Under the pieces are notes generated by a model. The model worked only from the letters and a program-made list of their open reading frames with translations, did not search any database and was not told the origin of the DNA. Position numbers and translations under genes: made by a program. A stretch of 64,000 nt of DNA from Thermothelomyces thermophilus ATCC 42464 (lineage: Eukaryota; Ascomycota; Sordariomycetes; Sordariales; Chaetomiaceae): contig NC_016478.1 of the NCBI RefSeq assembly GCF_000226095.1, positions 434,001 through 498,000 on the forward strand, written 5' to 3'. The first letter of the stretch is position 1; every line of letters starts with the position of its first letter. Shown one piece after another: positions 33,862 to 46,360 of this stretch.

Positions 33862-35156
33862 TTATAATTGATTTCATTATTTTTGGTGGAATTCTGGCCG
33901 TTTGTAGTGGTCAAGTCTAAAAAAGTGCGCCACTCGATGGGGGTGAGCCGCTTGATGGTGGATTACGTTATATACTCCGTAGTGCGGATGTAAAACTGGT
34001 TTCGCAAGCGACTATGCCTGGGACAAAGTGGGGTGCTTTACCTGCATCAGGGGCAACTCAGCCGTTGCGCCTTGCAAACGCCGCTGGAGCAGGGTCCAAA
34101 CGCGTTTTGTTGTCAATTACTGAGATCTCGCTGTTCGCCGTCACGGGCATCTGTTGGCAGTGGCTTCTAAGATATGCGGCTTCTGGTTGGTGCTCGCGGG
34201 ACTGCGGGCGGTGGGTCGGACATCCCGCAGGTGCACGACCTGGTTGCTATTAGCTGGAGCCGAAGCTGGCTACGAGACTCAACTGCTGAGCGACCGATTC
34301 TTCTGCAAAGACTACATTCTTGACAAGCCCTTGGAACTTTCCGCTATAGCAATCGCTAGTGTCTAGAACGCAGCGAAACACCTCTTACCAGCTGTCGGCC
34401 ACTCGGCGAATGCCGCCGGATGCTGTGGATGGAAAAGTGGGGTCATCCCTTTACCCCGCATGCCCAGGCAACCATCACCAGAGCAGGGTCGCAAACGCGT
34501 TTGGTTGGCTAAGAATAAAATTCGCAACGCGTTGGCGGAACAAGGCATTGCAAGGTCGGGAAAGTGACTTGGGAAACGGTAAAGCGAAAAACTGTGTGGG
34601 TAAGAGATCTAGCGTTTTTGACACGTGACCCAAGTTCTGCTGAGTCAGCAACTTGCCCCATAAAGAGAGTGAACTACCAAATCCGGAATCGGGTTTTCGC
34701 CCTCCCTATAATAACGACAGGTTCTAGTCTTCGTTATTGTTCAGAAAGTGTGGTTTTCTGTCCTCGTGGCTACCAGTTCTGGACCCTTCTGAGCAGACAC
34801 ACAACTTTTATGGGCAAAAACTAGTTAATCGATTGACAAGCCAGTTGTTGGTGCCGGTGGTCCCCAGGTGCCTGCACTTCATCACGTGATCACTCACAGT
34901 GTTAGAACCACATCGAGCTCTGCAATGATGGATTCCGTTCCGACGAAGTGAGATGAACATCAAACCTCTCCAGTCAACTAACGGCAACCTTGCCTCTGGC
35001 CAAAGAGGGCCAATACCTCCAGACAACAAACAGATCGACCAGGCATTCATTTTTTCGGCAGCGTAAATTATTCGCGCCAGACGACGAATCTGTAGCCCCG
35101 TCAACATCATTCTCCAAATCAAACTTGCAGCAGCTCCCAACGGCGTTTGCCCAAGA
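33862..35156. other. Gene-poor region downstream of the transposase relic
   Basis: No gene recognised. Two segments share a weak match: 34,084-34,107 and 34,480-34,503 both read (G/A)GAGCAGGGTC...CAAACGCGTTT. The right end holds the upstream region of the Mediator gene. Confidence 0.35.
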
Positions 35157-36149
35157 ATGACACACGAGAGTTTTCTTGCTGCTACCGTCCTGAAGGAGGA
35201 TGGGACTACAGCCCGGGCGATTCTTCGCGGGGTGACCGAATCTCACGAACGGCACTATTTCACGCGTATCCAACACTACAAGCCTACGGACTCTACTTCG
35301 CGAGGCCTTTCCACGGTCAAGCAACTGCAGAAGGAACGGAGACCGACGACAGCCCAGTGGCAGGAATTACACCAGATTCTGGTCAAGCAACCTTCTGTTG
35401 TACAAGTGCGCACCGACATCACGGAAGAGGTTCTGAACGCGCTCAGCCGCAGTCAAGGGTAGGTCGCCGCACAGCTTGCACTGGATCGCAGCCGGGCCGG
35501 GCCGAGCCTGTTCGCTGCGTGTCTTCTCGAAATCGGTTTCATGCTGCTGCTAACTAACCCATTCGACCGCTCCGCCAGGGGAGAGGCTCCACCGGTCATC
35601 ATCCCTGCCGGGAAACCCTGTTCTCTCAGATGGGCCGACATGCCTGATCCACCAAGTCCACAACGGCCCCCCTTTATCGCCCAGCGCAGGCTTGTCGACA
35701 TCGATGACCCGAGAGCCCCAGCCATTCTTGCCGAAAACAGCTTTGGGTTCGTACGCCCTGGAGAACCACGCCCTCTACTGAGCCTACCCTCTTCTCCTAA
35801 CTCTTTTTCATCCAGGCCCACCTCGGACCTGATCGAGGAGTCGTACTGCTGGTGGTCTGAAGGCGTCGAATACGCTTTGACTCGCATGTTTGTGGTAGCA
35901 TTGAAGACGGATCCTATTGTCTCAACCCAGGTTCCGAATCCAGCAGGGCTTACGTCTGTCGGCAACATCTGGATACTCTACGTCCGCGCCAAGGTTGATT
36001 CTTCGCCGACGACGACGATGCCGGAGCGAGTGAGACAGGCGCAGGCGCAGCTGGTACGAGTCAGGGAGCAACTGAAGGGTGTCTTCGACTTCCCCGCCTT
36101 CGACCGCCGTTGCCACGATACTCGAGTACCATACTCGAAGGCGGGCTAG
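35157..36149 (+). CDS. MED18: Mediator complex subunit 18 (head module)
   Basis: Two exons, 35157-35458 and 35579-36149. The 120-bp intron has donor GTAGGT, branch CTAAC near 35,550 and acceptor GCCAG. It splices in frame to give 290 residues. Conserved MED18/SRB5 blocks run from end to end: TESHERHYFTRIQHYKP, LQKERRPTTAQWQELHQIL, VRTDITEE, LRWADMPDPPSP, IEESYCWWSEGVEYALTR, IWILYVRAKVDSSP and the C-terminal LKGVFDFPAFDRRCHDTRV. MED18 pairs with MED20 in the Mediator head and helps pass activator signals to RNA polymerase II in the nucleus. Proline-rich linkers between the conserved blocks look like lineage-specific insertions. Identification rests on motif memory rather than a search. The gene is isolated in a gene-poor stretch. 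Confidence 0.82.
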
Positions 36150-36855
36150 GGACCTAATACACAGCGATGGGACAACCCGGAACATGAGGCGCCAAACGAT
36201 CAGGCAGGACTAAGAAGTCTCGAAGCCAACTTCGGCCAGTCTTTGGCTCCAAGAGCAGCTTTACGCATTACGAGTAAAATCGTAATCGTCGTGGCGTTTC
36301 ACAGCATGGCTATTCCCGGTGCTGAATAAGTCCTAATTCTGACTATCTGGGGCGGCGGCGGGGGGTGGTACTGTGTAGATACATACAGAGGTGGTATGTA
36401 CAGAGTACTGTATGTACGGATTACCTACCGTACGTACACTTTCTACACTAGGTGCGGAGCTTTGGCCTTGTGCCCCTACTAGTATGTGAACAGGCTTTGC
36501 CGCCTCGTCGCAACTTCAGCCACGGCCCAATTCCGCCCCTTGTCGGGAATGATCCACGGCCCTCGACTCCGGTTTCTGAAAAGCGGGAGCCGCTAGCAGC
36601 AGGGGGACGAGCCGATTGGGCTCCGCGCACAGCCCTGGACCGCGGTGGTGGGTGGGGCTGGGTATAGTGTGTTTCAGGGATGCCGACGTCCTAACCGTTG
36701 CGGCCTGTGGGACAAAATCCACGTCTCCGGCAGCCGATGACACGATTGCGAGCTCGAGCAGGAGGACCGGATTGTGCGACGCAGGCGGCTGGGAGTCGCC
36801 AAGCCACGGATAGAGCAGCTGTAGATCTTGCATCATACATGCTCGCTAATTAGAG
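36150..36855. other. Intergenic region with TGTAC-rich cluster
   Basis: 3' region of MED18 and upstream region of the Zn2Cys6 factor. A cluster of TGTAC/GTATGTAC motifs lies at 36367-36438. No gene was recognised. Confidence 0.5.
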
Positions 36856-39101
36856 ATGGTCTATGGCGGGAAGCCCTCCCGGGGCTGTCGGACCTGCCGA
36901 GCTCGCCGCATCAAGGTGAGTTCTGGTTCCCTGTTCCGGTGCCCTGTTCCCGTCTTATGCTTGCTCTGCTCTGCCGTGGCGACGGGAGAGCGTATCCATG
37001 GTTGCACATACAAGTCATGGCGGCAGCGGTGCAGCAAGTGCACCGGCCGTCGCCCGACATGGTTTTCATTCTAACCGCCATCGACCAGTGCGATGAGGGC
37101 AGGCCGACATGCAAACAATGCGAGAAGTTGAGGAGGGAGTGCGGCGGGTACCGGCAAGAGTTTGAGCTCGTCCATCGCGACCAAACCCGGTCGACAATGC
37201 GCCGCTTGCGCACCGCCGCCGGCCCCCGACAACACAAGCCCACGGGTCCCCGCCCGTTAGTCTTCATCCACGAAGAACCACAGTCGGGGCGGCGGCAGCA
37301 GCAGCAGCAGCAGCAGCAACGACAGCAGCAACGACAGCAGCAGCGGCCGGGCCCCTCCCCGCAGTCGGCACTTACCATCCCGCTCGCCCATCGTGCCTCC
37401 TGTCACTTTGCTTCCAATTTCATCCTCGTGCCTGCCGGCAGGGTCGCCCATGGCTTCATGGAGTACCTGGGCCCGCTCATGGATGCCGAACCCCCAGAAA
37501 GCGCCCTTCGTTATGCCTTCAACGCCTGCGCCTTTGCCCTGCTGGGCAACCGGGCCAGGGCCGACGGCGTCGACCTCGCCCAGCTCTCACTGAGAGAGCA
37601 CACTCTGGCTTTGGCTCAGACGCACAAGGCCCTCGGTCACCCGGCTCTGGCCAGTACCGATTCGACACTAGCGGCAATTTTGTTGTTGTCCTTGTATGAG
37701 GTAAGTAGTATCTGTGACGGCTTCCTCGTGTTTTTTTCCCTCTCTCGTTTTATTTCAACCCTGGGAGGAACTTAGTGTATTGACTCTCTCTGTCTTTGTT
37801 TCAAGAGCATAACAGCCTATAAGGAGAGCAGGGCGCTAGCCTGGCGCTCCCATATTGACGGCGCTGTCCACATCGTCAAGACACGTGGCCGGGCAGAGAT
37901 GTGCCGGACCCGGATTGGGAATCTTCTGTTCACGGCCGTGCGGCAACACCTGGTAATTTTTACCCTTTCTCCTATTTGAACGTCTCCGGATGAAGAGAAA
38001 GTGAAACGTGAGGGGGGAGGGGGAAGGGGGGGTTGCGGAGAGGTGGTGATTCGAAGGGAAAAAGTGAGCTTCTTGCATACCACTTGGCTTCTAACACAGG
38101 CAGGCCTCCCGCGTTGTGTCATCTGGGTTGCCGCTACCCCTTGGCACCGACTGGTGGATGTCAGGAGGAGATACCAAGTCCCTCCTGGCAAGGTCTCAGC
38201 GTTTCGCCCTGGGATTTTGTGACCTGAGGGCCAGAGCGAACCAGCTCCTAGCCAACGCCTCGAGGTCGCCCGAGTCCCTTGCGCAGATGTACGAGTTAGC
38301 CGGGGATATCCAGAATTTGGATCGCGAGATTGCCGATTGGCTTGCCTCGATTCCGGCCGAGTTCCAATTTTGGCCTGCGTGCTGGGTGCCAGAGGACGGT
38401 GACCTCACAAGAGGCACCAGCTTTGGCGAGATTGAGGTGTTTCCGGGGCGCGTCGATGTCTACCCGGACTTTGTCACCGCAATGGCCTGGAACATCGGAC
38501 GATCCTCGCGTCTCCTCCTCGCCTCGCTCCACATCCGGGTTGCTGCGAGGATCCACGCGCCGGCCGACTACCGCACCACACCGGAATACGAGATCGCGAA
38601 GCGGATTTGCAAGGACATCATCCCGGATATCATTGCTTCAGTACCCTACCATCTTGGATGGAACATGAACGGCAAGAGGTTCCGGAGCCCTGGCCTTTCC
38701 GCCTTTGCCTGCGGCGAAGAGGGGCCTTGTAAGGCGTTGCCGGCCCTGTTTTTGATATGGTCCTTGACATCCATCAAGAATCACGACTTCACGACAGAAG
38801 AACAGCGGATGTGGGCAAAGGGTCGACTCAAGTATATCGCCGAAGTAGTCGGGCTGAAGTACGCCCACATCGTTAACGACGCGAGTCCCTTCCTCGTTCC
38901 TCTGTAAGATGGCGTTACGGGACTAACACTTTGCAGATCAACATCCGCTTTCCATCCATGATGATTCGCCAGGATGGCATGCTCGCGAGCGTTGACCCCC
39001 TGCTGTCCCCAGCTGCGGCATCGCCGTCTTATCCGAAACCTAACATTGTTCCGCCCACCTCAGACAGCATTGCTTCCGTCGAGAAGAGTCCAATGCCATG
39101 A
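36856..39101 (+). CDS. Zn(II)2Cys6 transcription factor (five exons)
   Basis: Proposed exons: 36856-36915, 37089-37700, 37806-37952, 38104-38871, 38937-39101; all junctions are phase 0, total about 583 residues. The binuclear zinc cluster is split by intron 1, a common position. Cys11 and Cys14 (CRTC) lie in exon 1; Cys21, Cys28, Cys31 and Cys38 (CDEGRPTC, CKQC, C after EKLRRE) lie in exon 2. A glutamine/arginine run (about 37,295-37,345) follows. Downstream is the fungal-specific factor region, with LAWRSHIDGAVHIVKTRG in exon 3 and PLPLGTDWW in exon 4. The family binds CGG-type sites as nuclear regulators; the target genes cannot be told. The last junction (donor GTTAAC, branch GACTAAC, acceptor TTTGCAG) gives a plausible INIRFPSMMIRQDG tail. 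Without it the protein ends at 38907. Confidence 0.85.
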
Positions 39102-40630
39102 GCTGCAAGACTCAGAGAGCCCGCCTCGTGATGGGACACACCAACAAGGTTGCAAAGCTACCTAGCGTAGGACCCTTGTTGTGATGCTGCTACAAATGTA
39201 TCAACCCTGTCCTTATTACTTTTTAATATAGTTAGGGCAGTGTTTGTGGAACAAATCTACTAATAAAGATCGATGTAGATCTCTAATTACCTATTAATAG
39301 AAGCCAGGGAAGGAATATACATACCCGCCACCGTCAGGTGTTTGTAGTGTAGTTTTGTGCTCCGCTGAAACAAAATGGTCTAAACGATCGTCTGACAACC
39401 CGTCTCGGTCATTGCTTCATAGGACCCACGCTGAGAGTAGCTCTTCAAATTCAACATCCTGGCTAGGGAGGCATATATGTACAGTACATACAGTACACAC
39501 TTGCCCATGCCCGCTTGTTTCTAGCTCGCGCTGCCTAACGAAGACTGAGGGTAATTAATGCGACCACGTAGGAGGCTGTTGTGGTGATGATGAATCCCGC
39601 TCTCCAAATCCTCAAGTTTCTGAACTTGCCCGTTGATAAATGACTGGATTCAGGAGTCTAATTATTCCTTCTTTGCTATCGACTTGAAGCTTGGCAACCG
39701 AGCTCATTCTTTGGACAGCTAATCAGACACCCAAAAAGAAGCAAATGTGATCAGTCGCCAACTGACTCCGAGAGAAACATTCGAGCAGATGACAAGGCAC
39801 TCATTAGGATTGATCATAAATGTGTCGAAAATGGACCCTATTAACCCAGAACCGGATAGGTGATGTCCAGACGTACCACGCAAGCATTCGGGGTGGGAGG
39901 CATAGGCATACAAATAGACTTTCCAAACCCATGTTTTTGAAGCTTAGGAAGATAGAGGACGTGATTTCTAATGTCAGAAAGGAAAAGCTGTTTGTCGTTT
40001 GACAACATCTGTCGTCCCACAAAGTAGACGTTTTCTGTAACTAGGGTTCTGGAAAGATAAATAATGGGCTCGGTTGACATGTGAACAAGTCAACAAGTTT
40101 TGAGTGAGGTAGGTAAAACACGAACCACAAGAAGAGGCGAATGGTCGACTGGCGAAGTGAACTCTAAGGCTGGAGAATGAGTTCTTCGGAGGCTCGGTAA
40201 TCAAGAATACGACCATGAGAGCGAAGTTATGATGCGTCAGCAAACCATTTAGGTTCAAAAATCAAATAATTAGGTCTCGCCGTTGCCTCCATTCTCTGTA
40301 TTATGAAGAGATTTTCCAGAGGCGAGGACAATTAGGGTGGTTGAGAAGTTGAAATAGGAGCAACAAACCCAAGTCGCGTTCATATGGTGACCTTGGTCTA
40401 CTTGAACCCCCTACAATTTGAGGTGACAAAAGAACCGCTACCTAATTAAAGCGGAACAAGCTGTGACTACCAGGTTTAAATCGCCAGTTAGATTCACAAG
40501 GTACCTATTAATTATCAAGACTCAGCCACACCATGACATAATATCGTCCAAATGTCGTATTGTGCTCATTATTTATCGTTGCTATAACATATGGTTAGTC
40601 GTCTCTGAAGCGGCTTCCTCATCTCACAAC
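39102..40630. other. Intergenic region, no clear gene
   Basis: A TGTAC cluster lies at 39475-39500. On the minus strand 40080-39841 is an open frame of 79 residues beginning MSTEPIIYLSRTLV with no recognisable domain; I do not call it. The rest is unremarkable. Confidence 0.4.
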
Positions 40631-41773
40631 TTAGCCGGAACCACCTCCGTATTTGGAGATGAGTTTCCGCATGATGAACATGGCGCCACTGCGATATCCT
40701 CCGCCAAACAGCGCATAGTGGTTGAGATGGTGGTATCTGCACGTCCGTCAGCACCGCGAACTCCGCGCACCGCGAGATCAGACAGGTAAACGTACAGCTC
40801 GTACAAGGAGATCCTGTCATCCCACTCCTCCTTGGGCTCGGCCTTGGGGACGAGGCTCTCGTATTCCTTCCAGAACCTGCTTCCAAAGCCGCCAAACATG
40901 CGCATGATGCCCAGTTCATACTCCGAGTGTCCGTACACGCACGACGGGTCGAACACGACCTCCTCAACCCCGCCTGTCTGGCCGATCTTTGCCCGGCCGT
41001 GGTTACCGCTCCACAAGTCCCCGTGCACGACGACGGGCATGACGCCCTTCAGATGCCCATCTCCGAGCAGCCGCGGCACGACCACGGCCGCCACTTTTTC
41101 CACGGCCTCGCTGAGCTCCTTGTCCTGTCCGTTCTGCCGGACCCCTTCTCGGAGTATGGCCCGCAGCCGGTGCTCGGCGTAGAACTCGGCCCACGACTCG
41201 GTCCAGGTGTTGTCTTGCTTGGTGGCGCCGCAGCAGGTCGGCACGGGGAACCCGTACATGGGCTTGGAGAAGCCCTTGGGGATGGGCGCGGGCGTCGTGT
41301 GGAGCTTGGCGAGCTTGGCAGCGAGCGACAGGCCCGTGCCGTTCGAGGCGGACGAGTTGAAGTCGAGAAAGTCGGTGACGAGGAAGAACTTGCCCGGGGA
41401 GGAGCGCAGTGCTCCATGTGCATAGGAGCGGGGGGCGAGGCGGAGGGAGGGGTCGGCGGCGTTGAGCGCGTTCAGCGAGGCGTGTTCGCCTTGGAAGGGG
41501 CGTTAGTCGACAGGCTACAACACACGGGTGACGGGACGAACGGCGTGCGGGAGATGGGGATCACGCCGATAAAAGGTAATAATTACCTCGAAACATGATC
41601 TCGGCTTCAGGCCCGGAGCCCGTCTTGACGAAGAAGGTGAACTCCTGGCCATCTTTGGTAGCCACCAACTTGTGGGTGGAGGAAAAGCCGGATCCTCCGT
41701 GAGACACTAACTTGGAGCTGGTTGCTTCAAGACCTAGAGCTTCGAGGATGGCCGCGTCCACGTGGGGGAGCAT
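40631..41773 (-). CDS. Fructosamine-3-kinase / ketosamine kinase-like protein
   Basis: Three exons on the minus strand: 41773-41587, 41489-40796, 40736-40631. Intron 1 has donor GTAATT and branch CTAAC; intron 2 (59 bp) has donor GTACGT and branch CTGAC. The product is about 328 residues, normal for the family. Motifs: SHGGSGFSSTHKL (nucleotide loop), FFVKTGSG (lysine), EAEIMFRGEHASLNAL, FLVTDFLDF, PVVVHGDLWSGNHG (catalytic Asp, HGDLWSGN), VVFDPSCVYGHSEYELG (metal-binding Asp) and the typical tail LYHHLNHYALFGGGYRSGA. The family phosphorylates ketoamines on glycated proteins or small molecules so that they break down, a repair function in the cytosol. The exact substrate here is unknown. Intron 2 is needed to restore the conserved tail. 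Confidence 0.9.
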
Positions 41774-43363
41774 TGTTGCAAAAACTCGATGATGCGGGAT
41801 CCTTCAATGACGTCAGCCAAAACGCTCCTTTTTGTTGGACAGATTGTGTTTAATGATTTCGAGAGAGCACGGCTTACAGAATGCTACTAGATTCAGTTTC
41901 TGGCCGTTGTGGGAAATCAAGCCATGAGCCGGTCAGGTGAGTGAGATGTCTGTCGATGCTTGGCTCGGGTGGAGGAGGCAAAGCTCTTGGAAGGTTCATG
42001 ACCAGTTTACCGAAAGCTGCCTATTATTAACCTGCACTACTTACCCAAGTAGGTATGTACAGTATGTACATACGGAGTAGCTAGGGAGTTATTTCCTTAA
42101 TAGGATCTATTTAAAGATGTGGGGCTCGGTTGCACAAACCCGCAGCGCACCATTGCTGAAGTACCTACCATCGTCTTGGCCTCACACACCCAAGGCTAAA
42201 AGTTATCATGGGTACTGTCCTATGATAACTGCTTTCCGCTTTCTACACCGTATCCCGGCTGTATAGGGAGGATGAACAGCTCAAGGTCAACGTGTACGTT
42301 CCATTCTCCGATCATTGAAACCTAGCAAAATTCGGCAATTCCAGCTACCATGAGGGTTTCAGTGTTCCATTCAATTCTGTTGACGTCGAACCTTAAGTGT
42401 TGGGTCCCAAAATGTGCTATCGACTTAATCAGCACCTTGATGGCGGCACAATGGCTGCTGGCACTCCCTTCCCTCGGTATCGCTAGGCAAGGCAGCCGAA
42501 TCAGTTCGTGACAGCGAAAAACGTCTGGATCACATCAACTACTCCCAGAAAGCTCATGCTTCTGGTCTCTAGCCACGACAGCCTTAGGGGCGTCACATCG
42601 AAGCTCGTCTCTATATTTTCTGTGACGAAACCTTTAATAGAGATGTGTCCAGTTTCTACTTTTTGATCAAACACCATTGGCGGGGAGTGGAAACCACAAC
42701 CTGAAAGGGAACCGTGGGCGCGAGGTAACGGCCAACCGGAAAGGATGCATCCAGTGACTCTTAGCTTGATCTGGTACGTGAATGAGAGTCCCACGTGGTC
42801 ATGGTGGAAGCCTGCAGGAGTTGCATTGGATGACTACTTCATCGAGTTGCTCAGCGTTGATGCTCCCTCTGAAGTGACGGGGACATTTGAGCATGTGGTT
42901 GCAAGGCGTGACGTAGCATTGTCAAAGACGTCATCCGACCATGCTACTGCCCGAAGAGTAGCCCAGAGGGCGCTGGTCCCGCTCGGAGACAACTTGGAGC
43001 AGTGATTGGGGATTAACTCTCTAACAGTCCACTGAGGTATTGCGTACCTACCTTGGGATGTGTAGGCACTACCAACTCAAGTAAGGTGCTGTGGGCGATC
43101 GTATTGGGTTTAGCGGCTCCCCTTACAAGCGCCCGGATCGCTGGGGCAGCAACTGCTGGGGTTGTCACAAGCTCCGAGTTGCAGCTGGCCGAAATTACGG
43201 CAACCCACCACCCCCTGCATTTCACCCGGCCGTCGCTGCATCATGGCATCTCTGCAGCGCCGGACTTTCTTGTAGCGCAGGACGAGCCATCCCAAGTTCT
43301 TCGTTTCCTCTAACTCCGTACATTGCCTTGCACACCAACAGACTCGAGAGATCCACCGCGGCG
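41774..43363. other. Divergent intergenic region between the kinase and SEY1
   Basis: Contains a TGTAC/TACGGAGTA cluster at 42053-42080. Open frames at 42501-42794 (minus) and 42745-43005 (plus) overlap each other antisense and match nothing known. It probably holds the promoters of both flanking genes, which diverge here. Confidence 0.45.
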
Positions 43364-46134
43364 ATGAACGGCCACTTTGCGGCAGTCGGCGATGGGCCGA
43401 CTGCCAAGCAGTACGAGCACGGCATCCAGGTCATCGACGAGGACAAAGCATTCAAGTTCGTGCGAGATCCGCCACGCTGTTCGCTCGCCCAGCGGGAGCG
43501 ACCGGAACGACTCGAGGCAGCTTGCTAACCATACTTTCTATCGTTTTGCAGCACCAACCTCAATGACTACCTCAACGAGACCCGCGTTGCCGAGGCCGGC
43601 TTCAACTATCACCTGATCTCCGTCTTCGGATCGCAGTCGACGGGCAAGTCCACCCTTCTCAACCACCTGTTCAAGACCGATTTCAGCGTCATGTCCGAGT
43701 CGGCGCGCCGCCAGACGACCAAGGGAATATGGATGGCCAAGAACAAGCGAGTCGGCGCCAACGGGGACGGGGCCGCCGTGGCCGACAACATCCTCGTCAT
43801 GGACGTCGAGGGCACCGACGGTCGCGAGCGCGGCGAGGACCAGGACTTTGAGCGAAAGAGTGCCCTCTTTGCCCTGGCCACGAGCGAGGTCCTGATCGTC
43901 AACATCTGGGAGCACCAGGTCGGTCTGTATCAGGGTGCAAACATGGGTCTGCTGAAGACAGTGTTCGAGGTCAACCTGCAGCTGTTCCTGAAGGACCGGC
44001 AGTACGTTTCGCTGCTCGCAAGTCTCGATGCAGAAGGTTGCTGACGCGACGCCGCAGGTCCCAGACAAGGTCCCTCCTCTTCTTCGTCATTCGCGACCAC
44101 ATCGGCAACACGCCCCTGGCCAATCTGCGCGACACTCTGATCCAGGACCTTACCAGGATCTGGTCCAGCATTTCCAAGCCCCAGGGGCTCGAGAACTCCA
44201 AGATTGAAGATTACTTCGACTTTGCTTTCGCCGCCCTCCCGCACAAGATCCTCCAGCCCGACAAGTTCAACGAGGAGGTCGACAAGCTCAGCACCCGTTT
44301 CACGGCCGGTCACCGCTCCGCCAAGGATCAGGAATTCGTCGGCGGCGTGTTCCTACCCGAGTACCACAGGAGGATTCCCGCCGACGGGCTGTCCGTCTAC
44401 GCCCAAGGCGTGTGGGACCAGATCGTCAACAACAAGGACCTCGACCTTCCCACCCAGCAAGAACTCCTCGCACAGTTCCGCTGCGACGAGATCTCGCGCG
44501 AAGTCCTCGTCGGGTTCGACACCGTCATCATTCCGCTCGAAGAGCAGCAGGCCGAGGCTGCCCGTCTCGGCAAGAACACCGTCCTGCCCGACCTTGGTGC
44601 CACTGGCGCCGGCGCCCGCGAGAAGTGCCTCAAGGCGTTCGAGACGCAAGCCAGCCGGTACCACAAGGGCGTGTACGGCACAAAGCGCGGGGAGCTCGAG
44701 GGCAAGATTGACACGCGCCTCAAGACCCTGTACCAGACCCAGCTGTCGGCGGCGCACAAAAGCGGGGTGGCGGCGTTCAGCAACGCCGTCACCAACGTGG
44801 TCAAGGCCGGGCAGAAGGCCGGCGGCGCGTACGAGTTTGCCGAGATCGTCGAGACACAGAAGAAGAAGGCTCTTGAAGTCTTCCGGAAGGAGGCACAGAG
44901 CCTCCTGATCCAGGGCGTTGCGTGGACCAACTTCAAGCCGCAGTACCGGCTTTTCGAGAAGGAGCTCGACCAGGTCAGCGCGCGCCTGCGCAAGGAGGAG
45001 ATGAGGAGGCTGGCCATCCGCGTCGAGAGGTGGGTCAAGTCTCGGCTTGGCGATTCCATCGGTCTCGAGTTCAACAAGCTCGGATCCGGTAGGGGCGGGT
45101 CTGGCGCGCCCGAGGACGGCGAGAAGCCAGCGACCGAGAAGGATCTCTGGGACCGGGTGTGGGGTGCTTTCCGCGGCATCGTGGCCGAGGCCGAGACGCG
45201 CTTTACGGACCGTGCCAAGAGCTTCGAGGCGAGCCCGGAGGAAGTCGAGGTCGGCCTCTGGCGACTGAGACGCAAGAGTTGGGTGGCGCTCAGGGAGAAG
45301 ATCGAGGAGGAGATGATGGAGAGCAATATCCTCATGAAGCTGCGCGAGAACTTTGAGGAAAAGTTCCGGTACGATGAAGAGGGCGTGCCCCGGATCTGGC
45401 GACCCACGGACGACATCGAGGGTGTTTATACCCGGGCCCGGGAATCCACGTTGGGGTTGATCCCGCTGTTGGCCAGGTTTCGACTGGCCGCCACGTACGC
45501 ACCCCCGGACCTGCCGGGCTTTATCGGCCCGCAGCCTGCCGGCGTCGACCCGGAGGACGAAGAGGATCTCGTCCCCATCGGCGGCGTGGACGAGGAGGAA
45601 GGAAAGAGTCTGGAAGAAGAGATGACGGTGCTGAGCGAGAGCAAGCGGCAAGACTTGGTCGTTCGGTTCAAGAAGATGGCCGATGGTGTCTACGTGGAGG
45701 CCAAACGTAGTGCCATTGGGGGCATCACCCAGGTGCCTCTCTATTTCTATGTCATCCTCCTCGTCCTCGGATGGAACGAAATTGTCATGAGTAAGTCCTC
45801 CGCCGTCATTTGCGCCCGGGAATGCATCGTATCCTGACAATGACCAGTTCTGCGCAACCCCGTCCTCTTCATGCTCATCCTTATCATGGGCGGCGGGACC
45901 TACGTCGCCTACACGCTGAACCTTTTGGGTCCCATGATGCAGATGGCCAACGCGGCGTCTAACCAGGCCGTCGAGATCGGCAAGGAGAAGCTGCGCCAGT
46001 TGCTGGAGAGCAATGAGACGGTCAGACAAGCCATCGCAATGCCAGCCAGCCAGCAGAGCAGCGGGATCAACTTGGACAGGTTGGATAGCCGGGGAAGGAG
46101 GGCGCAGTCGACGGAAGACGAAGACGAGATCTAG
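43364..46134 (+). CDS. SEY1: SEY1, dynamin-like ER fusion GTPase (atlastin/RHD3 family)
   Basis: Four exons: 43364-43455, 43552-44001, 44058-45790, 45848-46134, all in frame, about 823 residues, close to the usual length. SEY1 sits in the ER membrane and fuses tubules to form the branched ER network, together with reticulons. Visible motifs: P-loop GSQSTGKST (about residues 57-65), switch region [22 protein letters not shown] (G3, about 115), FFVIRDH (G4-like RD), then the long helical bundle. Near the C-terminus a membrane hairpin is formed by [18 protein letters not shown] and [19 protein letters not shown], followed by an acidic cytosolic tail. The start [13 protein letters not shown] agrees with fungal orthologues as I remember them. 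Intron 2 is only 56 bp. The gene ends 226 bp from the convergent RNase H2 gene. Confidence 0.95.
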
Positions 46135-46360
46135 ACGAGAGTTGGAAGTGGAGCGAGACTGTTGTTCATATAGCTGTCCTGTCCTTTGGCTGTCCTTTTT
46201 CTCCTTTTTTTTTTTATTCCGTAGAAGGTTGAAGCGATTATTGTCGACTCCCATATAAAATCTTTTGTTACCCCGAACTCCTCCAACGCCCATGCCAGCA
46301 GATCCCATCCCAAACCCAAGCAAAGAAAAGGTTACGAGTACAGACATGTTTCCAACAAGA

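Noticed and set aside
33909-33960. Possible terminal inverted repeat of the pogo relic
   Set aside because: No matching inverted partner was found upstream, so it is mentioned only as a possibility in the transposase entry.
34084-34503. Pair of similar GAGCAGGGTC...CAAACGCGTTT segments
   Set aside because: The match is short and its surroundings do not align; it may be coincidence.
44353-46347. 664-codon open frame on the minus strand opposite SEY1
   Set aside because: Antisense to a well-supported SEY1 gene, without any recognisable domain or splice pattern; its 3' part is the complement of a codon-biased exon.
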